Source: JBGAQP01 sp044220635 (GTDB lineage Bacteria > Pseudomonadota > Gammaproteobacteria > Burkholderiales > Usitatibacteraceae). From it: DNA of 64,000 nucleotides. Positions within the stretch are counted from its first letter, which is position 1; each line of letters starts with the position of its first letter. The notes beneath the pieces were generated by a model. The model did not search any database. It saw only the letters and a list, made by a program, of their open reading frames with translations, and had not been told where the DNA came from. A program made the translations under genes and the position numbers. Where the stretch lies: assembly GCA_044220635.1 (NCBI GenBank), contig JBGAQP010000018.1, forward strand, positions 1-64,000, in the 5' to 3' direction. This document shows, piece by piece, positions 46,595 to 55,092 of the stretch.

Positions 46595-46948
46595 TCATTC
46601 CTTTCGCGGGCTGAAGAGCAGCCAGCTCGTCACCAGCGTGATGAGGCTGTAGAGGAGCGAGCCCACGAGCGCGGCGACGAAGCCGCTCACGGTGAAGCCC
46701 TGGATGATCTCGGCCACGAGCCAGAAGAGCAGGGCGTTGATCACGAAGAGGAAGAGCCCGAGCGTGACGATGGTCACGGGCAGGGTCAGGAGCACGAGGA
46801 TCGGCCGGATGACGGCGTTCACCAGCCCCAGGACGAGGGCCGCGACGAGCGCGGCGAAGAAGCTCGCGACCTGGACCCCGGGGTAGAGGTAGGCGACCAG
46901 CAGCAGGGCGGCGGCGTTCAGGATCCAGCGGGCGAGCAGTCGCAGCAT
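46595..46948 (-). CDS. Small four-helix membrane protein (phage holin family 4 / YvlD-like)
   Basis: 117 aa, almost wholly hydrophobic with four predicted membrane helices; LNAAALLLVAYLYPGVQVASFFAALVAALVLGLVNAVIRPILVLLTLPVTIVTLGLF is the typical opening of the YvlD/DUF360 family (superfamily name phage holin 4, although no phage context exists here). It ends in a short basic tail, FSPRKE. GAGGAGA overlaps the end of hemH, and the ATG is 10 bases after its stop, so it is co-translated with hemH. Function unknown. Confidence 0.83.
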   Translation of the reverse strand: MLRLLARWILNAAALLLVAYLYPGVQVASFFAALVAALVLGLVNAVIRPILVLLTLPVTIVTLGLFLFVINALLFWLVAEIIQGFTVSGFVAALVGSLLYSLITLVTSWLLFSPRKE

Positions 46949-46958
46949 CTCGGTCTCC

Positions 46959-47972
46959 TCAGGGTCGGTCCCAGGCGCGCAGGTTTTCCTCGGCGATCTG
47001 CGCGAGGGCTGTCATCCAGGCGGGGGTGTCGTTCGTGGTGGGAATGTAATGGAACTCCCCGCCCCCCGCCTTGCGGAAGCCGTCGCGGACTTCCTGCCCG
47101 ATCTCCTCGAGCGTCTCGAGGCAATCGGCGGCGAAGCCGGGGCAGATCACGTCCACGCGCCGGGTCCCCGCGCGGCCGAGGGCCTCGAGGGTCTCGGCGG
47201 TATAGGGCTGGAGCCACTCGGCCCGCCCGAACCGCGACTGGAAGGTGAGGAGCGTGCGCTCGTCGTTCCAGCCGAGCTCGGTGGCGATGAGGCGCGCGCT
47301 GGCCCGGCACTGGGACTCGTAGGGATCGCCCGCGTCGGACACGGCCTTCGGGATGCCGTGGAAGCTCATCACGAGCTTGTCGGGCCGCCCGTGCTTCATC
47401 CAGTAGTCGTTCACGTTCTTCGCGATCGCCCGCGCGTAGGCGGGATGGTCGTGGAAGTCGTTCACGACGCGCACTTCCGGCGCGTCCTTTCGCCGTCGCA
47501 GCGCCCGGGCGAGCGCGTCGCGCACGCTCTCGGTCGTGCTCTCGGCGTATTGCGGGTAGAGGGGCAGCACGAGCACGCGGGGGCACGGCCGCTCGCCGAG
47601 CTCGGCGAGGCCGTCGGCGATGGAGGGCCGGCCGTAGCGCATGGCGCCCGCCACCGCGACCGGCGCCTTCAGCCGTTCGCCGAGATAGCCGCGAAGCAGC
47701 TGCACCTGGCGGCCGAGGTAGACGCGCAGCGGCGAGCCCTCCTTCATCCAGATGCTCGCGTACTTGTGCGCGGTCTTCGCCGGGCGAAACGGCAGGATGA
47801 GGAAATTGAGGATCGGCCACCAGACGAGGCGGGGGATCTGCACCACGCGCGGGTCCGAGAGGAACTCGCGCAGGTAGCGGCGCACGGCCGGGGCCGTGGG
47901 CGCCTCGGGCGTGCCGAGGTTCACGACCAGCACGCCGGCCCGCGCGACGCCCCTGCCGGTCGGTTCGGCCAC
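46959..47972 (-). CDS. hemH: Ferrochelatase
   Basis: 337 aa. Inserts ferrous iron into protoporphyrin IX, last step of haem synthesis. VLVVNLGTPEAPTAPAVRRYLREFLSDPRVVQIP at the N-terminus; the metal/catalytic His in VMSFHGIP; CICPGF-type motif here as VICPGFAADCLETLEEIG. The start is a GTG at 47972, six bases after the hrcA stop. hrcA-hemH-grpE/dnaK clustering is typical of betaproteobacteria. Confidence 0.95.
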   Translation of the reverse strand: MAEPTGRGVARAGVLVVNLGTPEAPTAPAVRRYLREFLSDPRVVQIPRLVWWPILNFLILPFRPAKTAHKYASIWMKEGSPLRVYLGRQVQLLRGYLGERLKAPVAVAGAMRYGRPSIADGLAELGERPCPRVLVLPLYPQYAESTTESVRDALARALRRRKDAPEVRVVNDFHDHPAYARAIAKNVNDYWMKHGRPDKLVMSFHGIPKAVSDAGDPYESQCRASARLIATELGWNDERTLLTFQSRFGRAEWLQPYTAETLEALGRAGTRRVDVICPGFAADCLETLEEIGQEVRDGFRKAGGGEFHYIPTTNDTPAWMTALAQIAEENLRAWDRP

Positions 47973-47978
47973 GGCGGC

Positions 47979-48998
47979 TCAGTGCTGCGAAAGCGCGGAG
48001 GAGACGAGCTTCGCCGTCACGTCCACGATCGGGATCACGCGCTCGTAGGCCATGCGCGTGGGCCCGATGACCCCGACGGTGCCGACCACCTTCCCGTCCA
48101 CCTCGTAGGGCGCGGTCACGATCGAGCATTCGTCGAGGGGCACGAGCTGGGACTCCCCGCCGATGAAGATCTTCACCCCGTCGGCGTGCTCGCTCAGTTC
48201 CAGCAGGTCGAGCAGCTGCGCCTTGCGGTCGAAGAGGTCGAAAAGGCGGCGCAGGCGCTCGCGGTCCGAGGAGAGGTCGTCGACCTCGAGGAGGTTCCTC
48301 TCCCCCGAGATCACCATCCCCTCGACCGGGGAGCGCAGGTCGCCCGCGCCCACCTCGATGGCCGCCTTCATCAGGGCCGAGATGTCGCGGTGCAGCTCGA
48401 CGAGCTCGGTGCGCACCCGGCTCCTCAGCTGGTCGAACTCGATCCCGGCGTAGTGCTGGTTGATGTAGTTGCCGGCTTCCTGGAGGAGCGAGGCCGAGTA
48501 GCTGCGGTCGGTGACGAGCACGCGGTTGTGCACCTCGCCGTCGCTCGCGACCATGATCAGGAGGACGCGCTTCTCGGAAAGCCCGATGAACTCGACGTGG
48601 CGCAGCACCACGCCGCGCCGGCGCGGGGCGACCACGACGCCGGCGAAGTGCGTGAGGTCGGAGAGCAGGTGCGAGGCCGCCGCGACCACGCGCTGCGGGT
48701 CGCCGGGCAGGAGCTGCTCGGCGAGCTGCTGGCGCTCGACCTCCTCCAGCGGGCGCACCGTGAGCAGGGTGTCGACGAAGAAGCGGTAGCCCTTCGGCGT
48801 GGGCACGCGCCCCGCGGAAGTGTGGGGACTCGCGACGAAGCCCATCTCCTCGAGGTCGGCCATGACGTTGCGGATGGTCGCGGGCGAGAGCTCCAGGGCG
48901 GAGAACCGCGAGAGGGAGCGCGAGCCCACGGGCTGTCCCTCGGCGATGTAGCGCTCGACGAGGATCTTCAGCAGGCTCTGTGCGCGTTCGCTCAGCAT
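47979..48998 (-). CDS. hrcA: Heat-inducible transcription repressor HrcA
   Basis: 339 aa. N-terminal winged helix (MLSERAQSLLKILVERYIAEGQPVGSRSLSRFSALELSPATIRNVMADLEEMGFV) followed by a GAF-like dimerisation domain. It represses chaperone operons by binding CIRCE, with GroEL as co-regulator in species studied. ATG 48998 gives the family start; the extra 17 codons upstream lie in the promoter. No CIRCE element was found in front of grpE or hrcA, so its target is probably groESL elsewhere. Divergent from nadK; -10 (TAGAAT) at 49033-49038. Confidence 0.95.
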   Translation of the reverse strand: MLSERAQSLLKILVERYIAEGQPVGSRSLSRFSALELSPATIRNVMADLEEMGFVASPHTSAGRVPTPKGYRFFVDTLLTVRPLEEVERQQLAEQLLPGDPQRVVAAASHLLSDLTHFAGVVVAPRRRGVVLRHVEFIGLSEKRVLLIMVASDGEVHNRVLVTDRSYSASLLQEAGNYINQHYAGIEFDQLRSRVRTELVELHRDISALMKAAIEVGAGDLRSPVEGMVISGERNLLEVDDLSSDRERLRRLFDLFDRKAQLLDLLELSEHADGVKIFIGGESQLVPLDECSIVTAPYEVDGKVVGTVGVIGPTRMAYERVIPIVDVTAKLVSSALSQH

Positions 48999-49032
48999 TC
49001 TCGGGGGCGGGGGCATCGGGTGGGCGAGCCCT

Positions 49033-49038
49033 ATTCTA
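49033..49038 (-). promoter_or_regulatory. -10 element of hrcA-hemH
   Basis: The minus strand reads TAGAAT (5/6), about 35 bases before the hrcA ATG. It is 13 bases from the divergent nadK -10, so the two promoters overlap and may compete for polymerase. Confidence 0.45.
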
Positions 49039-49048
49039 CAAACAATCA

Positions 49049-49057
49049 TGCTCTAAT
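49049..49057 (+). promoter_or_regulatory. Extended -10 element of nadK
   Basis: TGCTCTAAT (TGn plus 5/6) ends 8 bases before the nadK ATG at 49065, so the transcript is expected to start at or beside the start codon. Confidence 0.5.
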
Positions 49058-49064
49058 TGCGGCC

Positions 49065-49940
49065 ATGCCTTCCGCGTTCAAGACGGCGGCCGTCGTCGGC
49101 AAGGGCGATGCGGCGAGCCTGCCCGATGTCCTCGACCAGGTGGGCGCGGTGCTGCGCGCCCGCGGCCTCGCGATCCTCATGGACCCGGCGACGGCGGCGG
49201 CGGCGCGCGTGCCGCCCGACGCGGCGCTGCCCGTCGCCGAACTGCCCGGGCGGTGCGACATCGCGATCGCGGTGGGCGGCGACGGCACGATGCTCGGCTG
49301 CGCGCGGCTGATGGCGGGCCACGGCGTGCCGCTCGTGGGCGTGAACCTCGGGCGCCTGGGTTTCCTCACCGACATCCCGGCGCGCGAGGCCGCCGCGATG
49401 GTCGAGTCCATCCTCGCGGGGGAGTTCACCGCCGAGGACCGCACGCTCCTGTCGGCGAGCGTGCTGCGCGGCGGCGCGCAGCGCTTCGCGACCCACGCGA
49501 TGAACGACGTCGTCGTGAGCCGCGGCGCCATGGGCAGCATGATCGAGTTCGCGGTCACCGTCGACGGCGAATTCATCTACAGCCTGCGCGCCGACGGCCT
49601 CATCGTCGCCACCCCGACGGGCTCGACCGCCTACGCCCTCTCGGCCGGCGGCCCGATCCTGCACCCGGCGCTGTCGGCCATCGCGCTCGTGCCGATCTCG
49701 CCGCACACGCTCTCCAACCGCCCGGTGGCCATCCGCGGCGAGTCGCGCGTCGAGGTGACGCTCGTGCGCGGCGCGGGCGCGCGGGTGAACTTCGACGTGC
49801 AGTCCCACCAGGACCTCGAGGTGGGCGACGTCGTGGCGCTCACCGCCTCCGAGCGCCCGGTGCGCCTGCTGCACCCGCGCGGCTACCGTTACTTCGGAAT
49901 GCTGCGCCAGAAGCTCGGCTGGAACGAGCGCACGACCTGA
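49065..49940 (+). CDS. nadK: NAD kinase
   Basis: 291 aa. Phosphorylates NAD to NADP. Signature GGDGTML with the catalytic Asp (near residue 70), then NLGRLGFLTDI, NDVVVSRG and TPTGSTAYALSAGGPILHP. ATG 49065 gives MPSAFKTAAVVGKGD; there is no Shine-Dalgarno and a -10 lies 8 bases upstream. An open frame continues upstream antisense to hrcA/hemH and is not coding. Followed by recN after 26 bases, the widespread nadK-recN pair. Confidence 0.95.
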   Translation: MPSAFKTAAVVGKGDAASLPDVLDQVGAVLRARGLAILMDPATAAAARVPPDAALPVAELPGRCDIAIAVGGDGTMLGCARLMAGHGVPLVGVNLGRLGFLTDIPAREAAAMVESILAGEFTAEDRTLLSASVLRGGAQRFATHAMNDVVVSRGAMGSMIEFAVTVDGEFIYSLRADGLIVATPTGSTAYALSAGGPILHPALSAIALVPISPHTLSNRPVAIRGESRVEVTLVRGAGARVNFDVQSHQDLEVGDVVALTASERPVRLLHPRGYRYFGMLRQKLGWNERTT

Positions 49941-49966
49941 AGGCGCCGAGCCGCTTCCCGCAGCCC

Positions 49967-51682
49967 ATGCTCCGAGCCCTGTCGATTCGCGACTACGTGA
50001 TCGTCGAGCGGCTCGACCTCGAGCTCGGTCCGGGCTTCACCGCGCTCACCGGCGAGACCGGGGCCGGAAAGTCGATCCTCGTGGAGGCGCTCTCCCTGGC
50101 GCTCGGCGCCCGGGCCGACGCGGGCGTGGTGCGCGCGGGCGCCGAGCGCGCCGAGATCAGCGCGGAGTTCGAGGCGGCCCCGGGCGGTCCCGCGCGGGCC
50201 TGGCTCGCCGCCAACGACCTCGAGGAGGGCGAGGGCGCGTGCCTCCTGCGGCGCACCGTGGACGCCTCGGGCCGGTCCCGGGCCTTCGTGAACGGGCGGC
50301 CCGCGACACTCGCCCAGCTGCGCGAGCTCGGCGAGACGCTGCTCGACATCCACGGCCAGCACGACCACCGCCTGCTCGCGAGCCGCGAGCACCAGCGCCG
50401 GCTCCTCGACGCGTTCGGGGGAAGCGAGGCGCTCGCCGAGCGCACCGCGCGATGCCACGCCGACTGGCGGCGGATCGCCGCCCAGCGAGCGGCGCGCGAG
50501 GGCGCGCAGGCGAGCTCGGCGCGCGAGCGCGAGTTCCTCGCCCACGAGATCCGCGAGCTCGAGGCGCTCGGCTTCGATCCGGCGCGCTTCGCCGAGGAGG
50601 AGGCCGAGCACCGCCGGCTCGCCCATGCCCGGGAGCTCCTCGATACCGTGAGCGCGTGCGCGGAGGACCTCGACGAGGCCGAGGGCTCGGTCGCCGCGCG
50701 CCTCGCCGAGGCCGCCGCGCGCCTCGCCGAGGCCGCCACCCTGGACCCGTCGCTCGAGGAGCCGCGCTCGGAGGCCGAGGGCGCACTCGTCCACGCGCGC
50801 GAGGCCGCGCAGGAGCTGCGCCGCTACCTGCAGCGTCTCGAGATGGACCCGGAGCGGCTCGCCGCGCTCGAGGGCCGCCTCAAGGCTGTGCACGACCTCG
50901 CGCGCAAGCTGCGGATCGCGCCCGACGCGATCCCCGATGCCCTCGCGGCGAGGCGCGAGCGCCTCGCCGAGCTGGGCGGCGAGGAGAGCCTCGAGGCGCT
51001 GCGCGCGCAGGAGGCGGCGGCACGCGAGGCCTGCCTCGAGGCCGCCCGGGCGCTCTCCGAGGCGCGGCGCGAGTCGGCGCGGCGCTTCGGCGCGGAAGTC
51101 ACGCGCTCGATGCAGGCGCTCGCGATGGACGGCGGGCGCCTCGCGGTGGCGCTCGAGCCGCTGGCCGAGCCTTCGGCCGGGGGCCTCGAGTCCGTCGAGC
51201 TGCAGGTCGCGGCGCACAAGGGCCAGCCGCTCGCGCCCCTCGCCCGAGCGGCCTCCGGCGGCGAGCTCTCGCGCCTCGCGCTCGCGATCCAGGTGCTCCT
51301 TTCGGGCGGGGCCTCGGTACCCACGCTCATCTTCGACGAGGTGGACGCGGGCATCGGCGGCGGCGTGGCCGAGGTCGTCGGGCGGCTCCTGCAGTCGCTC
51401 TCGCGCCGGCACCAGGTGCTGTGCGTCACGCACCTCGCGCAGGTCGCCGCCTGTGCGCGCGCGCAGCTGCGGGTGACGAAGCACCCGGACGCGCGCGGCA
51501 CCCGGGCGGGGGTCGAGGCGCTCGATCCCGAGGAGCGCGTCGAGGAGATCGCGCGCATGCTCGGCGGGCTCAGGATCACCGAGACCACGCGCCGCCACGC
51601 CGCGGAGATGTTGCAAAACGCGCGCGCCGCGAGTACACCGGCACGCAGGGAAAAGGGAAAGGCGGCCGCCGGCCCGTCGTGA
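49967..51682 (+). CDS. recN: DNA repair protein RecN
   Basis: 571 aa. SMC-like ATPase acting in double-strand break repair. Walker A GETGAGKS (near residue 28), long coiled-coil arms in the middle (Arg/Glu/Ala-rich), ABC signature ASGGELSRLALAI and Walker B TLIFDEVDAGIGG near the C-terminus. ATG 49967 gives MLRALSIRDYVIVERLDLELGPG, the family start. No LexA-like operator was evident in the short gap after nadK. Confidence 0.95.
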   Translation: MLRALSIRDYVIVERLDLELGPGFTALTGETGAGKSILVEALSLALGARADAGVVRAGAERAEISAEFEAAPGGPARAWLAANDLEEGEGACLLRRTVDASGRSRAFVNGRPATLAQLRELGETLLDIHGQHDHRLLASREHQRRLLDAFGGSEALAERTARCHADWRRIAAQRAAREGAQASSAREREFLAHEIRELEALGFDPARFAEEEAEHRRLAHARELLDTVSACAEDLDEAEGSVAARLAEAAARLAEAATLDPSLEEPRSEAEGALVHAREAAQELRRYLQRLEMDPERLAALEGRLKAVHDLARKLRIAPDAIPDALAARRERLAELGGEESLEALRAQEAAAREACLEAARALSEARRESARRFGAEVTRSMQALAMDGGRLAVALEPLAEPSAGGLESVELQVAAHKGQPLAPLARAASGGELSRLALAIQVLLSGGASVPTLIFDEVDAGIGGGVAEVVGRLLQSLSRRHQVLCVTHLAQVAACARAQLRVTKHPDARGTRAGVEALDPEERVEEIARMLGGLRITETTRRHAAEMLQNARAASTPARREKGKAAAGPS

Positions 51683-51710
51683 CCGGCGCCGGGGCCCTTC
51701 GGGGGAAACC

Positions 51711-52940
51711 ATGGAGGCAGCGGGAGGGAAGGCGGCACTGGTGCTCGCGGGCGGCGGGGCCCGCGCCGCATACCAGGTCGGCGTCCTCCAGGCCATCAAG
51801 GAGATGCTGCCGGACCCGGCGGTCAACCCCTTCCCGATCATCTGCGGGACTTCCGCGGGGGCGGTGAACGCCGGGGCGCTCGCGGTCCACGCCGACGACT
51901 TCGGCCGCGCGGTCGACAACCTCCTCGAGGTCTGGCGCAATTTCGAGCCGCGCCACGTCTACCGCTCGGACTTCCCCGGCGTGGCCGCCAACAGCGGGCG
52001 CTGGATCATGAGCCTCTTCCTCGGCGCCGTGGCCCGCAACCGCGCGGTGTCGCTGCTCGACAACCGGCCGCTGCACGCGCTCCTCGAGCGCAAGCTCGAT
52101 TTCGACCGGGTCGCTCCCAACATCCAGGCGGGGGCGCTCGACGCCCTGGCGATCACCTGCTCGGGCTACACCTCGGGGCAGAGCTGCAGCTTCTTCGAGG
52201 GGGCGGAGCACCTCGAGGGCTGGAAGCGCTCCCAGAGGATCGGGATCAAGACGCGGATCCGCCCCGACCACCTGATGGCCTCGGCCGCGATCCCGTTCCT
52301 CTTCCCGGCGCACAAGCTCAACCGCGAGTTCTTCGGCGACGGCTCGATGCGCCAGATCGCGCCGGTGAGCCCCGCGCTGCACCTGGGGGCGGACCGCATC
52401 GTCGTCGTCGGCACGGCGCGCATCCGCAACGACGCCCCCGAGCGCACGCGCGGCGACCTCTATCCCTCGCTCGCCCAGATCGCCGGCCACGTGATGAACT
52501 CGATCTTCCTCGACAGCCTCGCCGTGGACATCGAGCGCCTCGAGCGCATCAACCGCACGATCAGCGTGCTGCCCGAGGACAAGCTCCGGCAGATGGGCCT
52601 CACCCTGCACCACGTCGACGTGCTCGTGCTCACGCCCTCGGAGCCGCTCGAGGCGATCGCCGTGCGCCACGTCCAGAACCTGCCGCCGCCGATCCGCTTC
52701 CTGCTGCGCACGATCGGCGCGATGCGCCGCGGCGGCGCGAACCTCGCGAGCTACCTGCTCTTCGAGCAGGGCTACTGCCGCGAGCTGATCCAGCTCGGCT
52801 ACCACGACACGCTCAAGCGCCGCGACGAGATCGACGCCTTCCTCGTCGGCACGATGTGCCCGGTTCCCGGCGCCTACGCGCGGACCGTGAAGTTCTTCTC
52901 GCCCTTCCACGACGCCGCGAACCCCAGGACCCCGGCCTGA
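51711..52940 (+). CDS. Patatin-like phospholipase
   Basis: 409 aa. Ser-Asp catalytic dyad hydrolase: oxyanion hole GGGARAAYQVG (residues about 14-24), nucleophile Ser in GTSAGAVNA, and catalytic Asp in FFGDGSMRQ. The C-terminal 150 residues are helical and typical of this proteobacterial group. Likely a cytoplasmic or membrane-associated lipid acyl hydrolase; substrate unknown. Starts 28 bases after recN; the next gene starts 2 bases after its stop. Confidence 0.9.
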   Translation: MEAAGGKAALVLAGGGARAAYQVGVLQAIKEMLPDPAVNPFPIICGTSAGAVNAGALAVHADDFGRAVDNLLEVWRNFEPRHVYRSDFPGVAANSGRWIMSLFLGAVARNRAVSLLDNRPLHALLERKLDFDRVAPNIQAGALDALAITCSGYTSGQSCSFFEGAEHLEGWKRSQRIGIKTRIRPDHLMASAAIPFLFPAHKLNREFFGDGSMRQIAPVSPALHLGADRIVVVGTARIRNDAPERTRGDLYPSLAQIAGHVMNSIFLDSLAVDIERLERINRTISVLPEDKLRQMGLTLHHVDVLVLTPSEPLEAIAVRHVQNLPPPIRFLLRTIGAMRRGGANLASYLLFEQGYCRELIQLGYHDTLKRRDEIDAFLVGTMCPVPGAYARTVKFFSPFHDAANPRTPA

Positions 52941-52942
52941 GC

Positions 52943-53398
52943 ATGTCCCGACCCGCCCCCCACTCGCGCGCCGACTACCGGGCGCTGCGCCCGATCACGA
53001 CGCGCTGGATGGACAACGACGCCTACGGGCACGTGAACAACGTCGTCTACTACTCGTTCTTCGACACGGCGGTGAACACCTGGCTCATCGAGCGCGGCGC
53101 CCTCGACATCGAGTCGAGCCCGGTGATCGGGCTCGTGGTGGAGACGGGCTGCCAGTACTTCGCGCCGCTCACCTACCCCGAGACGGTCACCGCGGGGCTG
53201 CGCGTGGCGCGCCTCGGGCGCTCGAGCGTGCGCTACGAAGTCGGGCTCTTCGGCGAGGGGTCCGAGAGCGCCGCCGCCCAGGGCCACTTCGTCCACGTGT
53301 ACGTCGACCGGGCCACGCGCCGGCCGGCGGCGCTTCCGGACGCGCTCGTGCACGCGCTCGAGCCGCTGCGCGTCCACGCCGCGGAGCGCGACCCGTGA
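52943..53398 (+). CDS. Hotdog-fold acyl-CoA thioesterase
   Basis: 151 aa. 4-hydroxybenzoyl-CoA thioesterase-type hotdog domain: ITTRWMDNDAYGHVNNVVYYSFFDTAVNTWLIERG carries the conserved catalytic Asp and the central helix, and VVETGCQYFAPLTYPETV follows. Probably hydrolyses acyl-CoA esters. ATG 52943 gives MSRPAPHSRADYRALRPITT; the longer open frame overlaps the patatin gene. It overlaps the downstream cupin gene by 4 bp (GTGA). Confidence 0.88.
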   Translation: MSRPAPHSRADYRALRPITTRWMDNDAYGHVNNVVYYSFFDTAVNTWLIERGALDIESSPVIGLVVETGCQYFAPLTYPETVTAGLRVARLGRSSVRYEVGLFGEGSESAAAQGHFVHVYVDRATRRPAALPDALVHALEPLRVHAAERDP

Positions 53399-53799
53399 GG
53401 AGCGCGGTTCATTGGTGGATCGCGGGGCTGTGCCTCGTCGCAGCCGCGGCGGCCGCCACGCCCGCCGCGGCGCGCTCGCCCGCCATCAAGCGCACGATCC
53501 TCCAGAGCACCGAGATCCCGGGCGAGAACCGGGTGATCGTGCTGGGCCTCGCGGAGATCCCGGCGGGACTCGCGGCCGGCCGGCACAGCCACCCCGGAGT
53601 CGAGACGGGCTACGTGATCGAGGGCTCGGCCTCGCTCGAGATCGACGGCGAGCCCGCGCGCGTGCTCGTGGCCGGCGACAGCTACCTCATCCCCGCGGGC
53701 CGGGTGCACGACGCGCGCGCGCTCGGAAACGCCACGGTCAGGGTGCTCGCGACCTACGTGGTGGAAAAGGGCAAGCCGCTCGCCTTGCCGGCGCCCTGA
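53395..53799 (+). CDS. Exported cupin-domain protein
   Basis: 134 aa. Signal peptide of about 26 residues (MRSAVHWWIAGLCLVAAAAAATPAAA), then a single cupin barrel: RHSHPGVETGYVIEGSASLEIDG holds the metal-binding His/Glu of cupin motif 1, and IPAGRVHDARALG is motif 2. Starts with a GTG overlapping the thioesterase stop. Function unknown; last gene of the nadK-recN-patatin-thioesterase-cupin series and convergent with the esterase gene, 7 bases away. Confidence 0.83.
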   Translation: MRSAVHWWIAGLCLVAAAAAATPAAARSPAIKRTILQSTEIPGENRVIVLGLAEIPAGLAAGRHSHPGVETGYVIEGSASLEIDGEPARVLVAGDSYLIPAGRVHDARALGNATVRVLATYVVEKGKPLALPAP

Positions 53800-53806
53800 G
53801 GCCCGC

Positions 53807-54490
53807 TCAGGCGAGGACGATGCGCCCGGCGAAGCAGGCGGCGAGAAAGCGCGAGATCGCCTCCACCTCCTCGGCGCATACCGAGTGGGGCATCGGCCAG
53901 CTGTGCCACTCGACGCGGTAGCCACGCGATTCGAGCGCCGCGCGCGAGCGCTCGGCGAGCGCGATCGGGACGATGGGGTCCTGGGTGCCGTGCGCCATGA
54001 GGATCGGCGTGGCCCGGTTCGCGCTCGAGGCTTCGCGGTCGAGCGAGTCCTCGAGCGCGAGGTAGGTCGACAGCGCCACGATGCCCGCGAGCGCCTCGGC
54101 GTGGCGCAGCCCGGCCTGAAGCGCCACCGCCCCGCCCTGGGAGAAACCGGCGAGCACGATCTTCGCGGCGGGAATCCCGCGCTCGCGCTCGCGGGCGATG
54201 AGCGACTCGACCGCCGCCTGCGAGGCGCGGATGCCGTCCTCGTCCGGACGGCGCTCGATCTCGGCCATGGCGATGTCGTACCAGGCGCGCATGACGTAGC
54301 CGTTGTTGATCGTCACCGGGCGCATCGGCGCGTGCGGGAAGATGAAGCGCAGCGGCAGGCCCTCGGGCAGCTGCAGCTCGCGCACCAGCGGGACGAAATC
54401 CCAGCCGTCGGCGCCCAGGCCGTGCATCCAGATCACGGTGCCCCGGGGGTCCGCCCCGGTGGCGAGCTCGATGTGCTCCAGCGCTTCCAC
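53807..54490 (-). CDS. Carboxylesterase / phospholipase (alpha/beta hydrolase)
   Basis: 227 aa. Small esterase of the EstB/acyl-protein-thioesterase type: VIWMHGLGADGWDFVPLV (oxyanion loop), the nucleophile Ser in LAGFSQGGAVALQAGL, the Asp in HGTQDPIVPI and the His in WPMPHSVCAEEV. The GTG at 54490 has GAGGAG seven bases upstream, overlapping the end of mog, so it is coupled to mog. Substrate unknown. Confidence 0.88.
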   Translation of the reverse strand: MEALEHIELATGADPRGTVIWMHGLGADGWDFVPLVRELQLPEGLPLRFIFPHAPMRPVTINNGYVMRAWYDIAMAEIERRPDEDGIRASQAAVESLIARERERGIPAAKIVLAGFSQGGAVALQAGLRHAEALAGIVALSTYLALEDSLDREASSANRATPILMAHGTQDPIVPIALAERSRAALESRGYRVEWHSWPMPHSVCAEEVEAISRFLAACFAGRIVLA

Positions 54491-54492
54491 GG

Positions 54493-55092
54493 TCAGCTCC
54501 TCGGGGGGCGCAGCGCGGACTTGGGCCGGAAGGCCTTGACCACGGCTTCGCGCGTCTCGAGATAGGGGCCGCCGAGCAGGTCGATGCAGTAGGGCACCGC
54601 CGCGAAGATGCCCGCGACCAGGACCTCGCCCTCGGGCGACTTCAGGCCCTCGAGCGTCTCCCGGATCGACTTCGGCTGGCCGGGCAGGTTGAGGATCAGG
54701 GCCGCCTTGCGGACCACCGCCACCTGGCGCGAGAGGATCGCGGTGGGGACGAACTCCAGGCTGATGCGGCGCATCTGCTCGCCGAAGCCGGGCATCTCGC
54801 GATCGCCCACGGCGAGCGTCGCCTCGGGCGTCACGTCGCGCGGCGCGGGCCCGGTGCCGCCCGTGGTGACGACGAGGTGGCAGCCGCGCTCGTCGACGAG
54901 CTCGCGCAGCGTCGCCTCGATCACCGGCCGCTCGTCGGGGACGAGCCGGCGTTCGAAGCGGATCGGGTTCTCGAGGGCGGCGGCGAGCCATTGCTCGAGG
55001 GCCGGGATGCCCTCGTCCCGGTACACGCCCTGCGCGGCGCGGTCGCTCGTCGCGACGAGCCCGATCGTCACCGGGTCCGCGGAGGGGCTCAA
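54493..55092 (-). CDS. mog: Molybdopterin adenylyltransferase
   Basis: 199 aa. Activates molybdopterin with AMP before molybdate insertion. Family motifs: VTIGLVATSDRAAQGVYRDEGIPAL at the start, TTGGTGPAPRDVTPEATLAV (substrate loop) and LNLPGQPKSIRETLEGL. The start is probably TTG 55092, which overlaps the darP stop (TTGA) and has GGGAGG seven bases upstream; a GTG at 55071 would be shorter by seven residues and lacks such a site. The pmbA / darP-mog arrangement is typical of betaproteobacteria. Confidence 0.92.
   Translation of the reverse strand: MSPSADPVTIGLVATSDRAAQGVYRDEGIPALEQWLAAALENPIRFERRLVPDERPVIEATLRELVDERGCHLVVTTGGTGPAPRDVTPEATLAVGDREMPGFGEQMRRISLEFVPTAILSRQVAVVRKAALILNLPGQPKSIRETLEGLKSPEGEVLVAGIFAAVPYCIDLLGGPYLETREAVVKAFRPKSALRPPRS

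Noticed and set aside
46595..46948. Holin annotation suggesting prophage
   Set aside because: The family name is historical; there are no phage genes nearby and the gene is embedded with hemH in a core operon.
47049..49064. Plus-strand open frame running into nadK
   Set aside because: Antisense to hemH and hrcA; NadK similarity begins only at 49065.
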